Assembly (NCBI GenBank): GCA_036245805.1
Contig: BTRK01000002.1
Coordinates: 15,989,067 to 16,053,066 of the forward strand
Direction: 5' to 3'
Source: Pristionchus mayeri
Lineage: Eukaryota > Nematoda > Chromadorea > Rhabditida > Neodiplogasteridae
DNA: 64,000 bases
In this document: in pieces, positions 47,051 through 62,036 of the stretch
How positions within the stretch are numbered: position 1 is the stretch's first letter
Layout of the letters: each line of letters opens with the position of its first letter
Notes under the pieces: generated by a model
Database searches by the model: none
What the model saw: the letters and a program-made list of their open reading frames with translations, nothing else
What the model was told of the DNA's origin: nothing
Made by a program: the position numbers and the translations under genes

Positions 47051-47834
47051 ATGGACGAGGAAGCCGAGCTTCTCGCCGTTTCCTACCAGGATGACTTCAC
47101 CACTAGGGTAATCATTGCACATGATTTTTCATATTCTCCAAACCAATCTAGTCATCCTTTCATAATCACTGCCATTCTCAAAATCTTATGACGAATCAAT
47201 AGTATCTCAATTTCATATCAAATCACTTATCATTTATCCTCAGGATTACATCGAGTCGATGTACACTCACCTCACTCAAGAGGTCAACGATGTCAAGGAG
47301 GACGTCAGTGATCTCAGAGCACTCGTCTCCAATGAGCTCAAGGCTATCAAAGACGACCTTGGATCCATGACGCTCACTCTATCTGCCATTCTGACCAAGA
47401 TCTCCCAGCCTTCTCCCATTACCCAGTCGGTATCTACCCCCAGAACTCCCCGAGTTATCATTGCCCCTCGCTCTCAGTATCGTACCCCCAATTCAATTGA
47501 CCGTCCCAGTCACACAAGAGATCGTAGTCGATCTCCAATTGCACCTCGCACTACTCCCAATTTCAAGACGTCCCACAATTCTCAGACCGTCAAATGCACT
47601 TTATGTTCATCTGTCTGTCATCTCTCTCGCAATTGCACCATTGTCACCAGTGTCTCCACCCGTATCTCCCTCATGTCACCCATCCAGTGCCATAGATGTT
47701 TCCGTCACATCGGTCCCACCCATAGCGCCTCATGCGAACCCGAAATCTGCACACGCGAATGCTCGGACGAGCTCGGTCGTGGTCTCCGCCACATGCAGTT
47801 CTTCTGCCCTCGCAACCCCGACCTCCAGCCCTAA
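47051..47834 (+). CDS. Third, spliced ORF of the BEL/Pao element with zinc knuckles
   Basis: It lies between pol and the 3' LTR, where an envelope gene would sit. Exon 1 (47051-47107) reads MDEEAELLAVSYQDDFTTR. A 136 bp intron with GT and CAG ends follows (unspliced reading meets a stop). Exon 2 (47244-47834) continues DYIESMYTHLTQEVNDVKED, making 215 residues. The first 70 residues look like a coiled coil, followed by a basic Ser/Arg/Pro linker (RDRSRSPIAPRTTP). Then come the zinc knuckle CTLCSSVCHLSRNC (C-x2-C-x4-H-x4-C), a second cluster CHRCFRHIGPTHSASC and further Cys. The order knuckle, VTS block, second cluster parallels the Cys region of this element's own gag. There is no signal peptide or membrane span, so it is not an envelope. 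I infer a gag-like nucleic-acid-binding accessory protein. Confidence 0.72.
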
Positions 47835-48087
47835 CAGGCAATGAAGAAATCGACCACCCCGATTGGTGCCTGGAGTTACCCCTATTAGTATTTCGGCCAT
47901 ATTGGCATATGCTTGTACCACCTGTTGTCACCTAATCGTTTTTCGTGCTAACTTGTTCTAGTTCGTTGACTGTTTTACGTTTTCCACTTTGCTACTCTAG
48001 CTTCATAAAGCTCGACCAATTAGTCTCATTCATTCATCACACAACAATCAGAACACTTTCCTTCTTTCTCTTTCGCCTCCCTCCCAG

Positions 48088-48793
48088 TATAGCGAAATGT
48101 CACTTCGCTACTACAATTCATTCATAAAATAATCAAAATAAATAATCATATCAAAAAAAAATATATTCATTTTACGATTCACTCTCCATAACGTAGTCAT
48201 ACTGTAGCCAAGTTCGCCGCGGCCTCTCGGCGCCTTTTTTCTTCCCTTCTATTTATTTGAACTTTCCCGCGTTCCTCGAAGCCATTCCAATATGTTCCGC
48301 CTTCATGAGCGTCATAAAAACGGCCGCGACTCGCGATGATTCTTTTTTTTCTAAAAAACGACTCTCGGCGAAGCTCACGTCGCTTTACGTCCCTTTCCTT
48401 TTTTTTTCTTCAACCATTCACTAGGCTCACTTGCCTAATTCTCATCATCATTGCATTGCTTTACTTGCGTGCGGTCACACCGTTTCACTCGTTTCCTTTC
48501 ACGTTCCAATTATCATCACGTTCCTTGTCAGGCAGACTACAACGGCTGCAAAGGAACTCACCACACCTCTCCACCACCGCCCACTGCACACACACACGAC
48601 CACCACGGTTGCCAAGGATCGAACCTAAGGTACCGTTCCATTCATTCCACCAATCAATATTCCCACTTCAATCTCAATTTTGACCATAGTCGTTTCTTCC
48701 ATATTTTCCCTTGTAAATTAAAGTAAATAAATATATTTTATTATCACCCCTTTGCCTTTGCCTCACACCACAAAGACACGAAAATTGTCTACA
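48088..48793 (+). repeat. 3' LTR of the BEL/Pao element
   Basis: A copy of the 5' LTR with the same length and ends; the only difference I noticed is at 48194. It is preceded by a pyrimidine-rich stretch ending CCTCCCTCCCAG, where a polypurine tract would be expected on the plus strand of other LTR families. Confidence 0.93.
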
Positions 48794-50386
48794 AGACGAT
48801 TTTTATTTTTGATATAACTTTTGTTGTAGCTGATTTCGAAATTTGGATGTCGTGGTACTATATACCAAATCCATCGAGGAATACGATGCGTGCATTGCGT
48901 CATCAATTGCTTCATCGTTTGATTGCGTAGTGATGACGCAATCGAATTTCACTTTTTCAATCAGGCGTTATTCTTACTCAGATTTTTTCCAGCTTGCCAA
49001 ACTTTCTGACGTTGGAGATAGGACCGAGGCCTATCCAGAATATAAATTTGAAGTTGCTGCCCGGTCGCATATTGGCTGCAGCCTTGCTGCAAAATCGATG
49101 TCGAAAATTAATAACTCAGCTTCTAGGCAAGCTAGAGATCTGTTCAAACCGTCAAAATGATCGTCATCGTGAGTAAAGTACATCCTGAGAATATGAAAAC
49201 AAAACCTATCAATTTGCCCTCAGGGCATGAAAAAATCCCTTTTTTGCATGACCATTTTTTGGACATTCATTACTTTTCGGGAAATGTATTTAAAAATCTG
49301 GTTTTTGCTTAGTCATGTTCAAAATATTATATATATGTATATGAATTGCAACTTTTCGGAGTGTTTGGATATCGTTCCGGACCGCGGCGATCGTTTTTCG
49401 GAGGTGCACAATGGTCCTGATTGCATGGCCCTTCGAAAACAAGTTTGAGAGAAAGTTAAGGAAAACTTTTGTTATTGTGTGTACATGTCCAACACGTTCT
49501 GAAGAACTGAATTCCAGCTTTTTGGGATGTTTTAATAACTTTGGGCAAAGTTGGAGAGAGAGAGTGCAGACGAAAATAGCGAGTCCGGGACTGGAAAGTG
49601 CATCTGAAAAACGATCGCCGCGGATAGGAAAGATGTCCAAACGCTCTTATAAGTTGGGAATCATATAAATAAAACATTTTAAACATGCCTAAGCAAAAAC
49701 CAGATTTTCAAATACATTTCCCGAAAAGTTATGAATGTCCAAAAAGTGGTCATGTGAAAAAGTGATTTTTTCATGCCCTCAGGGCAAATTTCAAGATATT
49801 GTTTTTATATTCTCAGGATCACCTGGACTCACGACGGCGATCATTTTGGTGCCTTAAACGAGTCTCTAGGTTGTCTAGAACCCGAGATCTGAATTTTCGA
49901 CATAGATTTTGCAGCAAGGCTGCAGCCAATGTGCGACCGAGCAGCAACTTCAAATTAATATTTTCGATAGGCCTCGGTCCTATCTCCAACGTCAGAAAGT
50001 TTGGCAATCTGGAAAAAATCTGTATAAGAATAACGCCTGTTTGAAAAAGTGAAATTCGATTGCGTCATCACTACGCAATCAGTTATGAAGCACGTGATGA
50101 CGCAATACTCGCATCGTATTCCTCGATGGATTTGGTATATAGTACCACAGCATCCAAATTACGAAATCAGCTACGACAAAAGTTATATCAAAAATAAAAA
50201 TCGTCTACTCACTTTCTGGCGCGACTGTATATGTTTATCTCAGAGGGCCGCTTTTTGCTGTACCGGAATATTCGAGAAGTGTGCACTAATATAAATATCC
50301 TACACCGAAACAACTATCTTCTATAACTACCACTTCTTCCATAATACTCCCACCAACATACTACAGTCATTCACACATTTATTTAT

Positions 50387-50598
50387 CTATCTGTCTCCCC
50401 TCTGGTGGATCTTTTTCATCTTCTCTACCACTTGTCCATGCCACAATTGCAGATGGAATGCCACCTCAGAGCTGGTGAGCCCGCGCATTCTATCAATATT
50501 CGACTCTAACCTCAAAGCGTCCCCCCGTTTCAATGCGGCACGACAATTTTTGGCCATGATCCTCATCTTACTTTTCAATGATTCCTTTTGATAGTTAT
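50387..50598 (-). CDS. Last exon of an unrecognised gene (partial)
   Basis: After a good acceptor (TTTTTAG at about 50599-50605), the minus strand reads NYQKESLKSKMRIMAKN, CRAALKRGDALRLESNIDRM, RGLTSSEVAFHLQLWHGQ and VVEKMKKIHQRGDR, then TAG. It is helical and basic with amphipathic spacing, and looks like real coding sequence. I find no upstream exons of the same gene; they would have to overlap the zinc-finger gene on the other strand or have been lost. Function unknown. Confidence 0.45.
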
Positions 50599-50836
50599 CT
50601 AAAAATATTGTTTATAATTTACGTAACATGGAGCTGGGAATGGTTTGAAAATTTATAGATTGCAATATTATCAGCTTGTTTCTCGCTTTTTCTGAAATAT
50701 TCATCCCGTTATCATGACAGTGTGAATGTGCATTTTATTCGATTCCTCATAATCGCTATTATCATCATGCCTAACATGTTCAATTCTAAAATTTCTGCTT
50801 AAATTCGATTTTCCCAATTTCATTACGAATTCTCAG

Positions 50837-54597
<3,761 letters not shown>

Positions 54598-54922
54598 AAT
54601 TCGTCATCGGAGAAGAACATCTACATCTTAAATAATATATTTGTTCACTATTACTTGATATTATGTATATTTTTCTAAATAATGGTTTTCTTTATTCATG
54701 ATTTCACAACATCATATCATATCATTAATTTTTCATGGATATTTTGACTACGATATCAAGCTTGCGAGACGTTGATCCAATTGTGGGTCATTGTCCCGTA
54801 ATATGTTACCCCTTCTGCTGTCTTTCTTCTCTCGTTTATTGATACTTCGTGCACCATAGTGGGATCGTGATTCCGTATCATTTATCAGATTCACAACAGT
54901 CACAACAACTATCTTCTATGAA

Positions 54923-56766
54923 TCAGGGACATCCACTTCTTCCCCAGTCGCCCACTTCCTTACCATAGTAGTGCTTGTGGTTATCGGCCGAGTCATCCAG
55001 TAATCTGGAGTAACTCGATTTTTTATATTGAGATTCAAATGCTATAAAATCATCTTCTAATGAAACATGCAGTTTAGGCACATGACGTTTCATCGCTAGT
55101 GAGAAAGTGGTGTCCATCGAACAGTTTGTGAACCTCTCGAAATTTTAACTTACAGTCCATCAGAGCACTTATCGCTCTCATTCTGATTGCACACGACGTA
55201 CGACGATCCAACTGCCATGTCGTTGTCATACCACACCTACGAAGAGCAGATTGTTCATCACTATCCTCTAGTTTCTTAAAACCAGTAAGTGGGCAACTCC
55301 CCACTCACCGGTAAGTCACCAACTGGTCAGAGAACTGGAAACCGGTGGTAAGTCTAAGCTTCGCCCACTCTAACTGGCTAATCACAGGTGAAAAACAGCC
55401 AACCACTGGCTACTCAGTATCCTGACCACCAGAGTTGACCACCTACTGGTTGGAAGAAACCTTCACGCCCATCTTACTCGTTTGTAATGCTCTTTCCCTT
55501 TAAAAGAACTATCCAATCAAAAGGTATCCAACAAATTGGTCGCATACCTCAGATGCGTGATGGACGTATCCCATGAACCCGGGAGGAAGATGCACGACGA
55601 TATCTCTCTTATGTGTGACACGGTACGAGTTCACCTGCACATCACTCTCATTTATCTATATTGCATTTGCTATCAATAGAAAGCGTCCTTTTGGATGGTT
55701 CGCAAGATAATTTCACGGTTCGACTAAGCCTCAGAGAAGGATAAACACAAGCAAACTTACCAATTGGTCGTGTATATCAGCATATGTTTTATCGCCGACT
55801 CGAGGCTGTCCGAAGGTATAGTAAACGATTCTGGACATAATGATATCAATATCCGCAATGAAATCACCACTTGCTTCTCCTTGGCCACGATCTTGTTAGC
55901 TGATATGTGAGCAGCGGCTAGGGAAGCAAGGGCAGCTCCCAGTGAGTGCCCAGTGATATACCAATCGATCGATAATTTAAAAAGGTAGATCAGTACTCCT
56001 CACCCAGGCATCATACGATGGAAACTCTTTAGCGAGTGCGGTGAAATCAGCTTCTAAGCCACTGTTCCACAACTAGAATTGATTCGTGTTGAAGATTGTT
56101 TGTGTCGAAAGTATGAAAAAGGCGGAGAACTTAGCTTACATCAATGAATGATTCGTTGAAATAAGTGGAGATTTTTCCTCCATCTTCGAAATCGACTTTC
56201 GCCTCGAAAAATATATCAGTGAATTCCGCGATTAGCTGCGTCTCGGAGGAGCTTCCTCTGAAAATATGAGGTTGTTGGTATAATAATCGAACCAGTCAGA
56301 GAAGATCTGGAACAACAAAGAATTGTCGATTTTATGAAATTGTGCCTGCGGCTTCATGCACTCTTCTACTTTGTCATTCATGATTTAATTCGAGAATTGG
56401 AGCACCGGGACTGACCGAATTAGTCATATTTGCACGCCAAAGAGACGCACCTGAAGGAAATGCCAATTTTTTGCCTGGCCTCGTCAAAGAATGTGAAGCC
56501 AGAGCACGAATCTTGCTTGAAGTAATCGCACTTACGAGTTACTTGCTTGCTCGCTTAAATATCAAACATGGCCCTTAAATGCACTATAATTTACGCACGG
56601 TAATTGTTTTCAGCTGGTTGGTCAGACAGGTCTGGGGCAAGTCTGAATATGCTGCAGCTGAGAGGGGGAGCATAGCCGATCGGGAAAGTGTGTCGTTGAA
56701 TTGAGCTGCAGCTGCAACCTCTTGCTGGGGTGTTACTGTGTGTGCGTCCTCATCTGTGATGGAACA
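54923..56766 (-). CDS. Class 3 lipase family protein
   Basis: This is a serine hydrolase of the fungal-type lipase family, widely expanded and usually secreted in nematodes. The first recognised exon (56586-56766) has FNDTLSRSAMLPLSAAAYSD and CLTNQLK. Next come CDYFKQDSCSGFTFFDEAR and GISFR (about 56455-56530), SSSETQLIAEFTDIFFEAKV (about 56150-56260), WNSGLEADFTALAKEFPS, and the nucleophile elbow WYITGHSLGAALASLAAAHI (about 55905-55962). Then come IVYYTFGQPRVGDKTYADIH (with a catalytic Asp candidate), SYRVTHKRDIVVHLPP (about 55560-55640), MAVGSSYVVCNQNESDKCSD (about 55160-55225), and the end DNHKHYYGKEVGDWGRSGCP, whose His is the probable third triad residue. No signal peptide exon was found upstream; a MITE (56838-57105) lies there. 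The stop is TGA at 54923-54925. Confidence 0.82.
55289..55465. mobile_element. Palindromic MITE, AACCAGTTG family, copy 2
   Basis: It shares CACCAACTGGTCAG, AAGCTTCGCCCACTCTAACTGG and ACTGGTTGGAAGAAACC with the copy at 14913-15149, but is more diverged and shorter. It lies in an intron of the lipase gene. Confidence 0.6.
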
Positions 56767-56837
56767 CTGAAGCAATTAAGAAAATAAATTTCGATGTTTC
56801 AGTGATGCCTTGCCTGCCATGAACATACATCGCCTGC

Positions 56838-57105
56838 TCAATCCTTTTAAAGGAGGAGCAAACTCAAAATTCAATTTTTGAAGCTGTTATATGCACGGCC
56901 TAGAGCTCCATAACGATAAGAAGCTCCGAAATTTTCACATTGATATCTCCATTCCGAACCGAGTTATAGCTAGTTGGTTGGGATCCAGATCAGGGAAAGC
57001 TCATGGAAGGGGCGAGATAGCACGCGACTTAAAGAGAGTGCGTCCCTAGGTGAAACATATTCCAACCGGGTGCGCGTTTGCATTCACTCCTCCTTTAAAG
57101 GCTGA
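56838..57105. mobile_element. Small inverted-repeat element upstream of the lipase gene
   Basis: TCAATCCTTTTAAAGGAGGAG at the left (from about 56838) and CTCCTCCTTTAAAGGCTGA at the right (to about 57105) form inverted ends around 230 bp. No coding content. It occupies the place where the lipase leader exon and promoter would be expected. Confidence 0.6.
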
Positions 57106-57441
57106 TGTGTACACTAATGGATTATGCAATGTACTATGCGATTATTACGCGTGATCGAGTGAGCTGTGATAAGGATACGGACAGCCTAGAAAATACGAAC
57201 ATCATTTGTGATGAGAAAACAAAAGATTATGAAAATATGCGAAGTACGATGTCTCGGAACTTTTACTAGGCACACATTTGATGCAGATGATTGAGACAAC
57301 TACGACAGCATTAGTGCTGATAATGTGACCGTCGTTCTGGGCGATAAGGACACATGCAAAACTGCATTCGACTTAACATCTTCTCACCGAGTACATTGTA
57401 TTGGAATTTTGAACACTCCAAAGAAAGCAATAGCAATTCAA

Positions 57442-58017
57442 GCATAGGGAATAAGGAAGGATGGAAATGACATATAGTCCCACTTTGATGTCATATTTCT
57501 CATTTCGTTAGTAAGGTCTTTCTCCTTCCATATTTTAGTGCTTTCTCACAATCAGAGATTGCGAGGATGTAATTGATCATGTGAATGTTGGTACACATTT
57601 ATTTTTGCATCGCAGTAAATTCACATCAACATAGCTTTCAATGATTATTTTTCATTATTAAAATTTGCATGGTAGAAAGTGCGACATGAGTTCGATTCAG
57701 TCTCCATTGGGTGACGAGAATTTCTAGCAGGCAGAAGAAGTTAGAAGGGAGAGAAGAGCAATCCCTATACATGTTTCTCTGCCCAATATTCGCGGGTTGC
57801 CAGAGAGACGCTCAATTTCTCTGAAAACACGCGATGTGTTGAGTAATGTGGCTCATTCTACCTCCAAATATTCATTCTCGCGAAATTTGTTTGTATCTCG
57901 GGCTTTCGCTGATCGTGCTGCGCTACCTATGTCTCAAATGGTTCTGTCCTTTAGATTCACCATTTTGTGTATATTACGATCTTACTAAAAAAACAAAAAA
58001 AAGCTATTACATTTGCA
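57442..58017 (+). repeat. Tandem segmental duplication, unit 1
   Basis: It aligns with 58480-58995. Shared ordered blocks include CTTTCTCACAAT, TAATTGATCATGT, GTGCGACATG, CGGGTTGCCAGAGAGA and AATGTGGCTC, with substantial divergence. The phrase GCATAGGGAATA-GGAAGGATGGA starts unit 1 and recurs at 58018. It is probably a relic copy of the promoter and 5' end of the downstream gene. The preceding 57106-57441 holds only a short open stretch (VTVVLGDKDTCKTAFDLTS) of doubtful meaning. Confidence 0.6.
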
Positions 58018-58479
58018 AGCATAGGGAATACGGAAGGATGGATACTACACTTACATGGGTTTGGTCTCTGGACACATTATCCTATATTCACGAAAATTTG
58101 AGGGTATATTAATTCGAGTACGCTGATTCTAAATCCAAATTCTGCGAATTCGTTGAAGCGAGATATCGTTTTCACGTGAGATGTAAGAAGTAGTTTCGAC
58201 CACGGTTCCCGGTTGTGTGCTGAAGTGGATAAGAGGAATGGCTGGGACGGATGTGGCTGGGGTTCGATCCATATCTTTTGCTTTTTGTGTTGCTGTGGTT
58301 TTGCAACAGCTTAAAGACATCAATAACACTTTTATTCATTCAGCAAATATGGAAATCAAGTAAGAAGTACTTGAAATGTACTGTTTTCTGACAATTCGGA
58401 CGGAAAATGAACGAATTTTTGGGGCAGTTTCGCGATTTGAAAAGGGGATTTCAAGGGGATTTGACAATGGGGATTTGCT

Positions 58480-58995
58480 TCCCCCGTACTGTCTATTCTG
58501 CCTAGTTAGTCCCACTTCGTCATTTCGCATCTCTGCATCTCTTTAGTAAGTTCTTTCTTGATAGCCTCCTTCCACCTTTTCAGCACTTTCTCACAATGAG
58601 TGCTTACGAGTATATAATTGATCATGTACATGATGATGGGCATTCATTCATGAAGTTCTGAAAATTCATTTGATAATTGGCTTCCTACATTACTGAATCT
58701 GTTTATAATTCTCGTGGTACAATGTGCGACATGTTGGAGTTGGATTCTTTTTTGCCATTGAGTGATTTGACTTTGTAGAAGTCAGAGGAATTGAAGGGAG
58801 AGGAATAGGGGTAACGTTAGAGCAATGTTTATATATGTTGCTCTCGCCAATATTAGCGGGTTGCCAGAGAGACCAGAGAGATTTCTCTGTGTTGAGGAAT
58901 GTGGCTCGTTCTACCAATAAATTTCCTTATTGTATATCTAGTATTTTCGGTGATCATACCGCGCTTCCTAATTCTCAAATGTGTCTGACTTATAT
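58480..58995 (+). repeat. Tandem segmental duplication, unit 2 (promoter of 59017 gene)
   Basis: This is the second, diverged copy of 57442-58017. It ends about 20 bp before the start codon of the gene at 59017, so it should include that gene's promoter and leader. Between the units (58018-58480) I see no gene. Confidence 0.6.
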
Positions 58996-59016
58996 ATTCT
59001 CAATTGAAGGTGCATT

Positions 59017-61649
59017 ATGATACCACTAACATGGAGGCCGGATCTTTTCATGCAGCTCATGCCTTTAGCTTCGCCTGAAGATGATTCAAATGCAAAAACT
59101 AAAGAGACATTCAATTTTTCGATGGATAAACCTTGGGTCGTCACGTCCTCTACTCCAATGGTTTTGCTATCCATGTCGGGGTAAGTCAAAGAGAATTTTG
59201 TATAACAAATAAATTTCATAAAATTCAGAGTCAACACTGGAAACAGGGATAAACTGGATGCATTGGGCAGCTATATATATTCTGGTTCGCTGGATAACGA
59301 TATGTACTTTCGAGCAGACACAGCAAACTATACTGATACTACACAGCAGCTAGTTTGTTTGCGTTAAAAAAAATTAAATGAGTTGAAATATTTTGAGATC
59401 GAAGCAGAAATAGTTAGAATTTTCAAAGATTTTCAAACAAACATGCTGATTGCATGTCATTTCGAGGTTCGTGATGTTTATTTGAAAAGGTGCGCTAATG
59501 AACTCAATGGACTATAGTCTGCGGAACTAATTTTTCGAGTTTATAGCCATGTGTATCAAAGTATAATTTTGATGGCCTGCATAATATGCATATATTATAC
59601 ATGTCTTCGTGTCTTCTTCGAAAATGAATAAAACAATAGCACAAATTTGAATATGTGTAAAACTCTAAATTAGCGCAAAACGCGTGATAGAGAAATATTT
59701 TAAAGGTTTGTATCACCAGGAATACAATTTTTCTACACAGACAACCCTACTTCTTGATGCAGCTGGAGTAAGGAATTTTCATTAGACTAATTATCTCATC
59801 CCCTATTTTAAGAACTTCTGGGCAATCTCAGAAATACATTCTTCATGGTTTTGACAAAGATATGAACGTTTCTCCAAAAGAGTTCGATTTAACCGGTGTT
59901 TCACTGGACAGCTGCAAAATAATATTTCATAGGTTAGTTCATATATAGCGAAATATTAAATATTAATTAAGAGGAAAACTTATTCTACTACGATGCAATA
60001 CGATTAAAATCAATATAATAAATAAAGATGTGATCATGTTATGCGATACTAAGATGAATGCAGAAATGGTGAGTTGATTAACATTCGGAGTTAAAATTGA
60101 TTGTTTTCATTTTCAGATCGCTTTCACGACAGAAAATCTTGATTATATTTACGTATCAAATTATTTTGGGGACTTCTATGTGTTTTTTACTCCCGGATTA
60201 ATTATGAAGCGGCTTAAACTCGAGTACGAAATTTTAGATTTTTTTAGATATTTTTGAAAATTCCTTGACATTCATCAGGGAAAATATATGTCCATCGTCC
60301 TTTTATGATCTTCGATGCGTCTACCAAGATCACGCTATTTTTGCAACTGAACGAGGATTGATGTACTATAGACTAGCCGCAAATCATTGGATGGTATTGC
60401 GCGAATTGAAAAGACTTTTACTTTAGATTTTAGGCAAGAGAGCTGAAAACTGAAGAAGAACATGATTTACTCGTGACAAGAGTGGTGAATGAAGCGCGTA
60501 CTGAGGTATTCCATACATTTTGAAAATAAACTCTGAAAACGCACAATTTTGTCTCAAAAATTGTTTCAAAATAATGTGTCTGATAGTTTAAACCTCTTTT
60601 AAGGGAGTTGGGCATAACCAAGATCCAAATTGTTTTCGAATGCTCAGCCATGAAGAATGTGTGAACAACATCGTGGACAGAAATTTGGCAATAGTTGTTC
60701 TTCAGTCGATTAATAAGAAATTCTACTGGATTTCTAATGGTAGACTGATGGAACTAGCTGCGAAAACAAAGGTTGTTAATTGTAATGTTTTAAACAAGTT
60801 TAGTTTTTAAAAAACAAAAAAAATACTTCCCAACTAAAATGCCCATTTATAAAGATATGGAATCTCCTTTCCTTTTCAGGAACTTGAAGATGAGAGAAAA
60901 GTCTTTAAAAAGATCAAAGACGAGCACTCGGAGAAAATGGATGCGGCAAACAGAAAATTGTTGGAGCTCGAGAAGAAACTTGCAATCGTACATATTTTGT
61001 TTAACATTTTATCAGTCATCATGTATAGTTTTAACACTACAAAACTTATTGGAGCTTCTGAGTAAGAAATTCAGGCAAATTATGAAGCAATGCGAGAAAA
61101 ACAAGAAGCGCGTGCAATGAAAATTGCACATCGAGAGGAGATTCGAAAGCTCGAAAAGAAGTTCTCCAAGGTTGGAAGCTCGCACAGTACACTCTCGAAA
61201 TTGTCAAAAGATATGCCGTTTTGTTGCAGAAGGCTTCTGACGAGAAGAAGAAATTTGCAAAGGATAGCAAGAAAGAGAACGACTCTGAGAATATGGAAGA
61301 AAAGCTCGCACAGTTGGAGAAGAAATATCGGCGCATGCTGTTACTTGTTAGTTAGAGTGCAAAAAGGTTAACGATAGGTTTTTTACAGTTCGCGAAGCCC
61401 GGAGTAGGTGCTGCGGTCGAGAAAGAATTTGCAGAACTGGATAAAGTGGATGCACGAATTTCAAATTTGAAGATTGATGAAGGAGTTGAGGAAGCTTCGA
61501 GGATCGACGACACTCAGTCTTCACCGCAGAAACACGAGTCAAGTAAACCAGAATCGGATAGTGTTCAATCAGATACGAAAGCTAAACCTAACGATACTCA
61601 TCAAGCTAATCAAAGGAACAAGAACAACAGAAAGGGAAAGAAGAAATGA
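59017..61649 (+). CDS. Unrecognised protein with coiled-coil and Lys/Asn-rich tail
   Basis: I do not recognise the family. Exon 1 starts MIPLTWRPDLFMQLMPLASP and contains NFSMDKPWVVTSSTPMVLL. Exon 2 (59229 on) has DALGSYIYSGSLDNDMYF. Exons between about 59360 and 59810 are uncertain. Then come KDMNVSPKEFDLTGVSL (about 59815-59932), IAFTTENLDYIYVSNYFGDF with YVFFTPGLIMKRL (60118-60222), SSFYDLRCVYQDHAIFATER (60280-60390), VVNEARTE, the exon with HEECVNNIVDRNLAIVVLQS (60604-60771), then Lys/Glu-rich coiled-coil exons (ELEDERKVFKKIKDEHSEKM; EAMREKQEARAMKIAHREE; KKKFAKDSKKENDSENMEEK). The last exon (61388-61649) ends ANQRNKNNRKGKKK. The first half has repeated short beta-like blocks that could form a propeller, but this is speculation. 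A poly(A) signal AATAAA is at about 61800. Confidence 0.65.
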
Positions 61650-62036
61650 GCATATTTTTCAATAATCCATTATCACAACTGTTTCCTATCTCCAATTCGT
61701 ATCTGAGAATGAACTCCAACTGTCCCATTACAGTTTCTCTCATCATAATATTGCAACTTTATCTATCTAATTTTTAACTAGTTATTTACAAAGCCTGAAA
61801 ATAAAGTGTATTGTAGAGATTTACGAATGCCTTCCCGGCGTATTATGTGAACTCTGAACTCGTTTGGTAACCTGTTTGTTTCACTTTATATGTTGTGGAG
61901 TTTGACTCATTGTCAGAGAGTCCGGATCACGCGTGGCTCAGTGCGACCATCAGAATACATAACATATCATCAGAAACTTCGAAACAGGTAACATCGTGAT
62001 TACGATTGTGCTATTGCCGAAGAAAAGACATTGCTA

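Larger units (their letters stand above)
40230..48793 (+). mobile_element. BEL/Pao LTR retrotransposon
   Basis: Two 706 bp LTRs (40230-40935 and 48088-48793) flank gag, pol and a third ORF. A 5 bp target duplication AGACG lies at 40225-40229 and 48794-48798. The domain order protease, reverse transcriptase, RNase H, integrase and the DUF1759-like gag place it in BEL/Pao. The LTRs differ at one position that I found (40336 C against 48194 T), so insertion was recent. However, pol carries stops and a frameshift, so this copy probably moved with proteins from another one. Confidence 0.93.
40204..50227. mobile_element. Tc1-like foldback element E, split by a BEL/Pao insertion
   Basis: The left end CAGTCGCGCCAGAAAGTGAG (from 40204) and the right end CTCACTTTCTGGCGCGACTG (to 50227) are exact inverted copies, with TA outside both. 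After removal of the BEL/Pao element and one AGACG, the arms run 40204-40229 plus 48799 to about 49440, and about 49560 to 50227, giving about 1.45 kb. Paired blocks include GATTTTTATTTTTGATATAA, AAACTTTCTGACGTTGGAGA and CCGCGGCGATCG. No transposase. Confidence 0.85.

Noticed and set aside
47051..47834. Envelope protein as the identity of the third BEL/Pao ORF
   Set aside because: There is no signal peptide, membrane span or glycoprotein pattern. The zinc knuckles and SR-rich linker point to a nucleic-acid-binding protein.
57300..57447. Short plus-strand open stretch (NVTVVLGDKDTCKT) as a gene
   Set aside because: It has no start, no clear acceptor and no neighbouring exons in frame; too little support to call.
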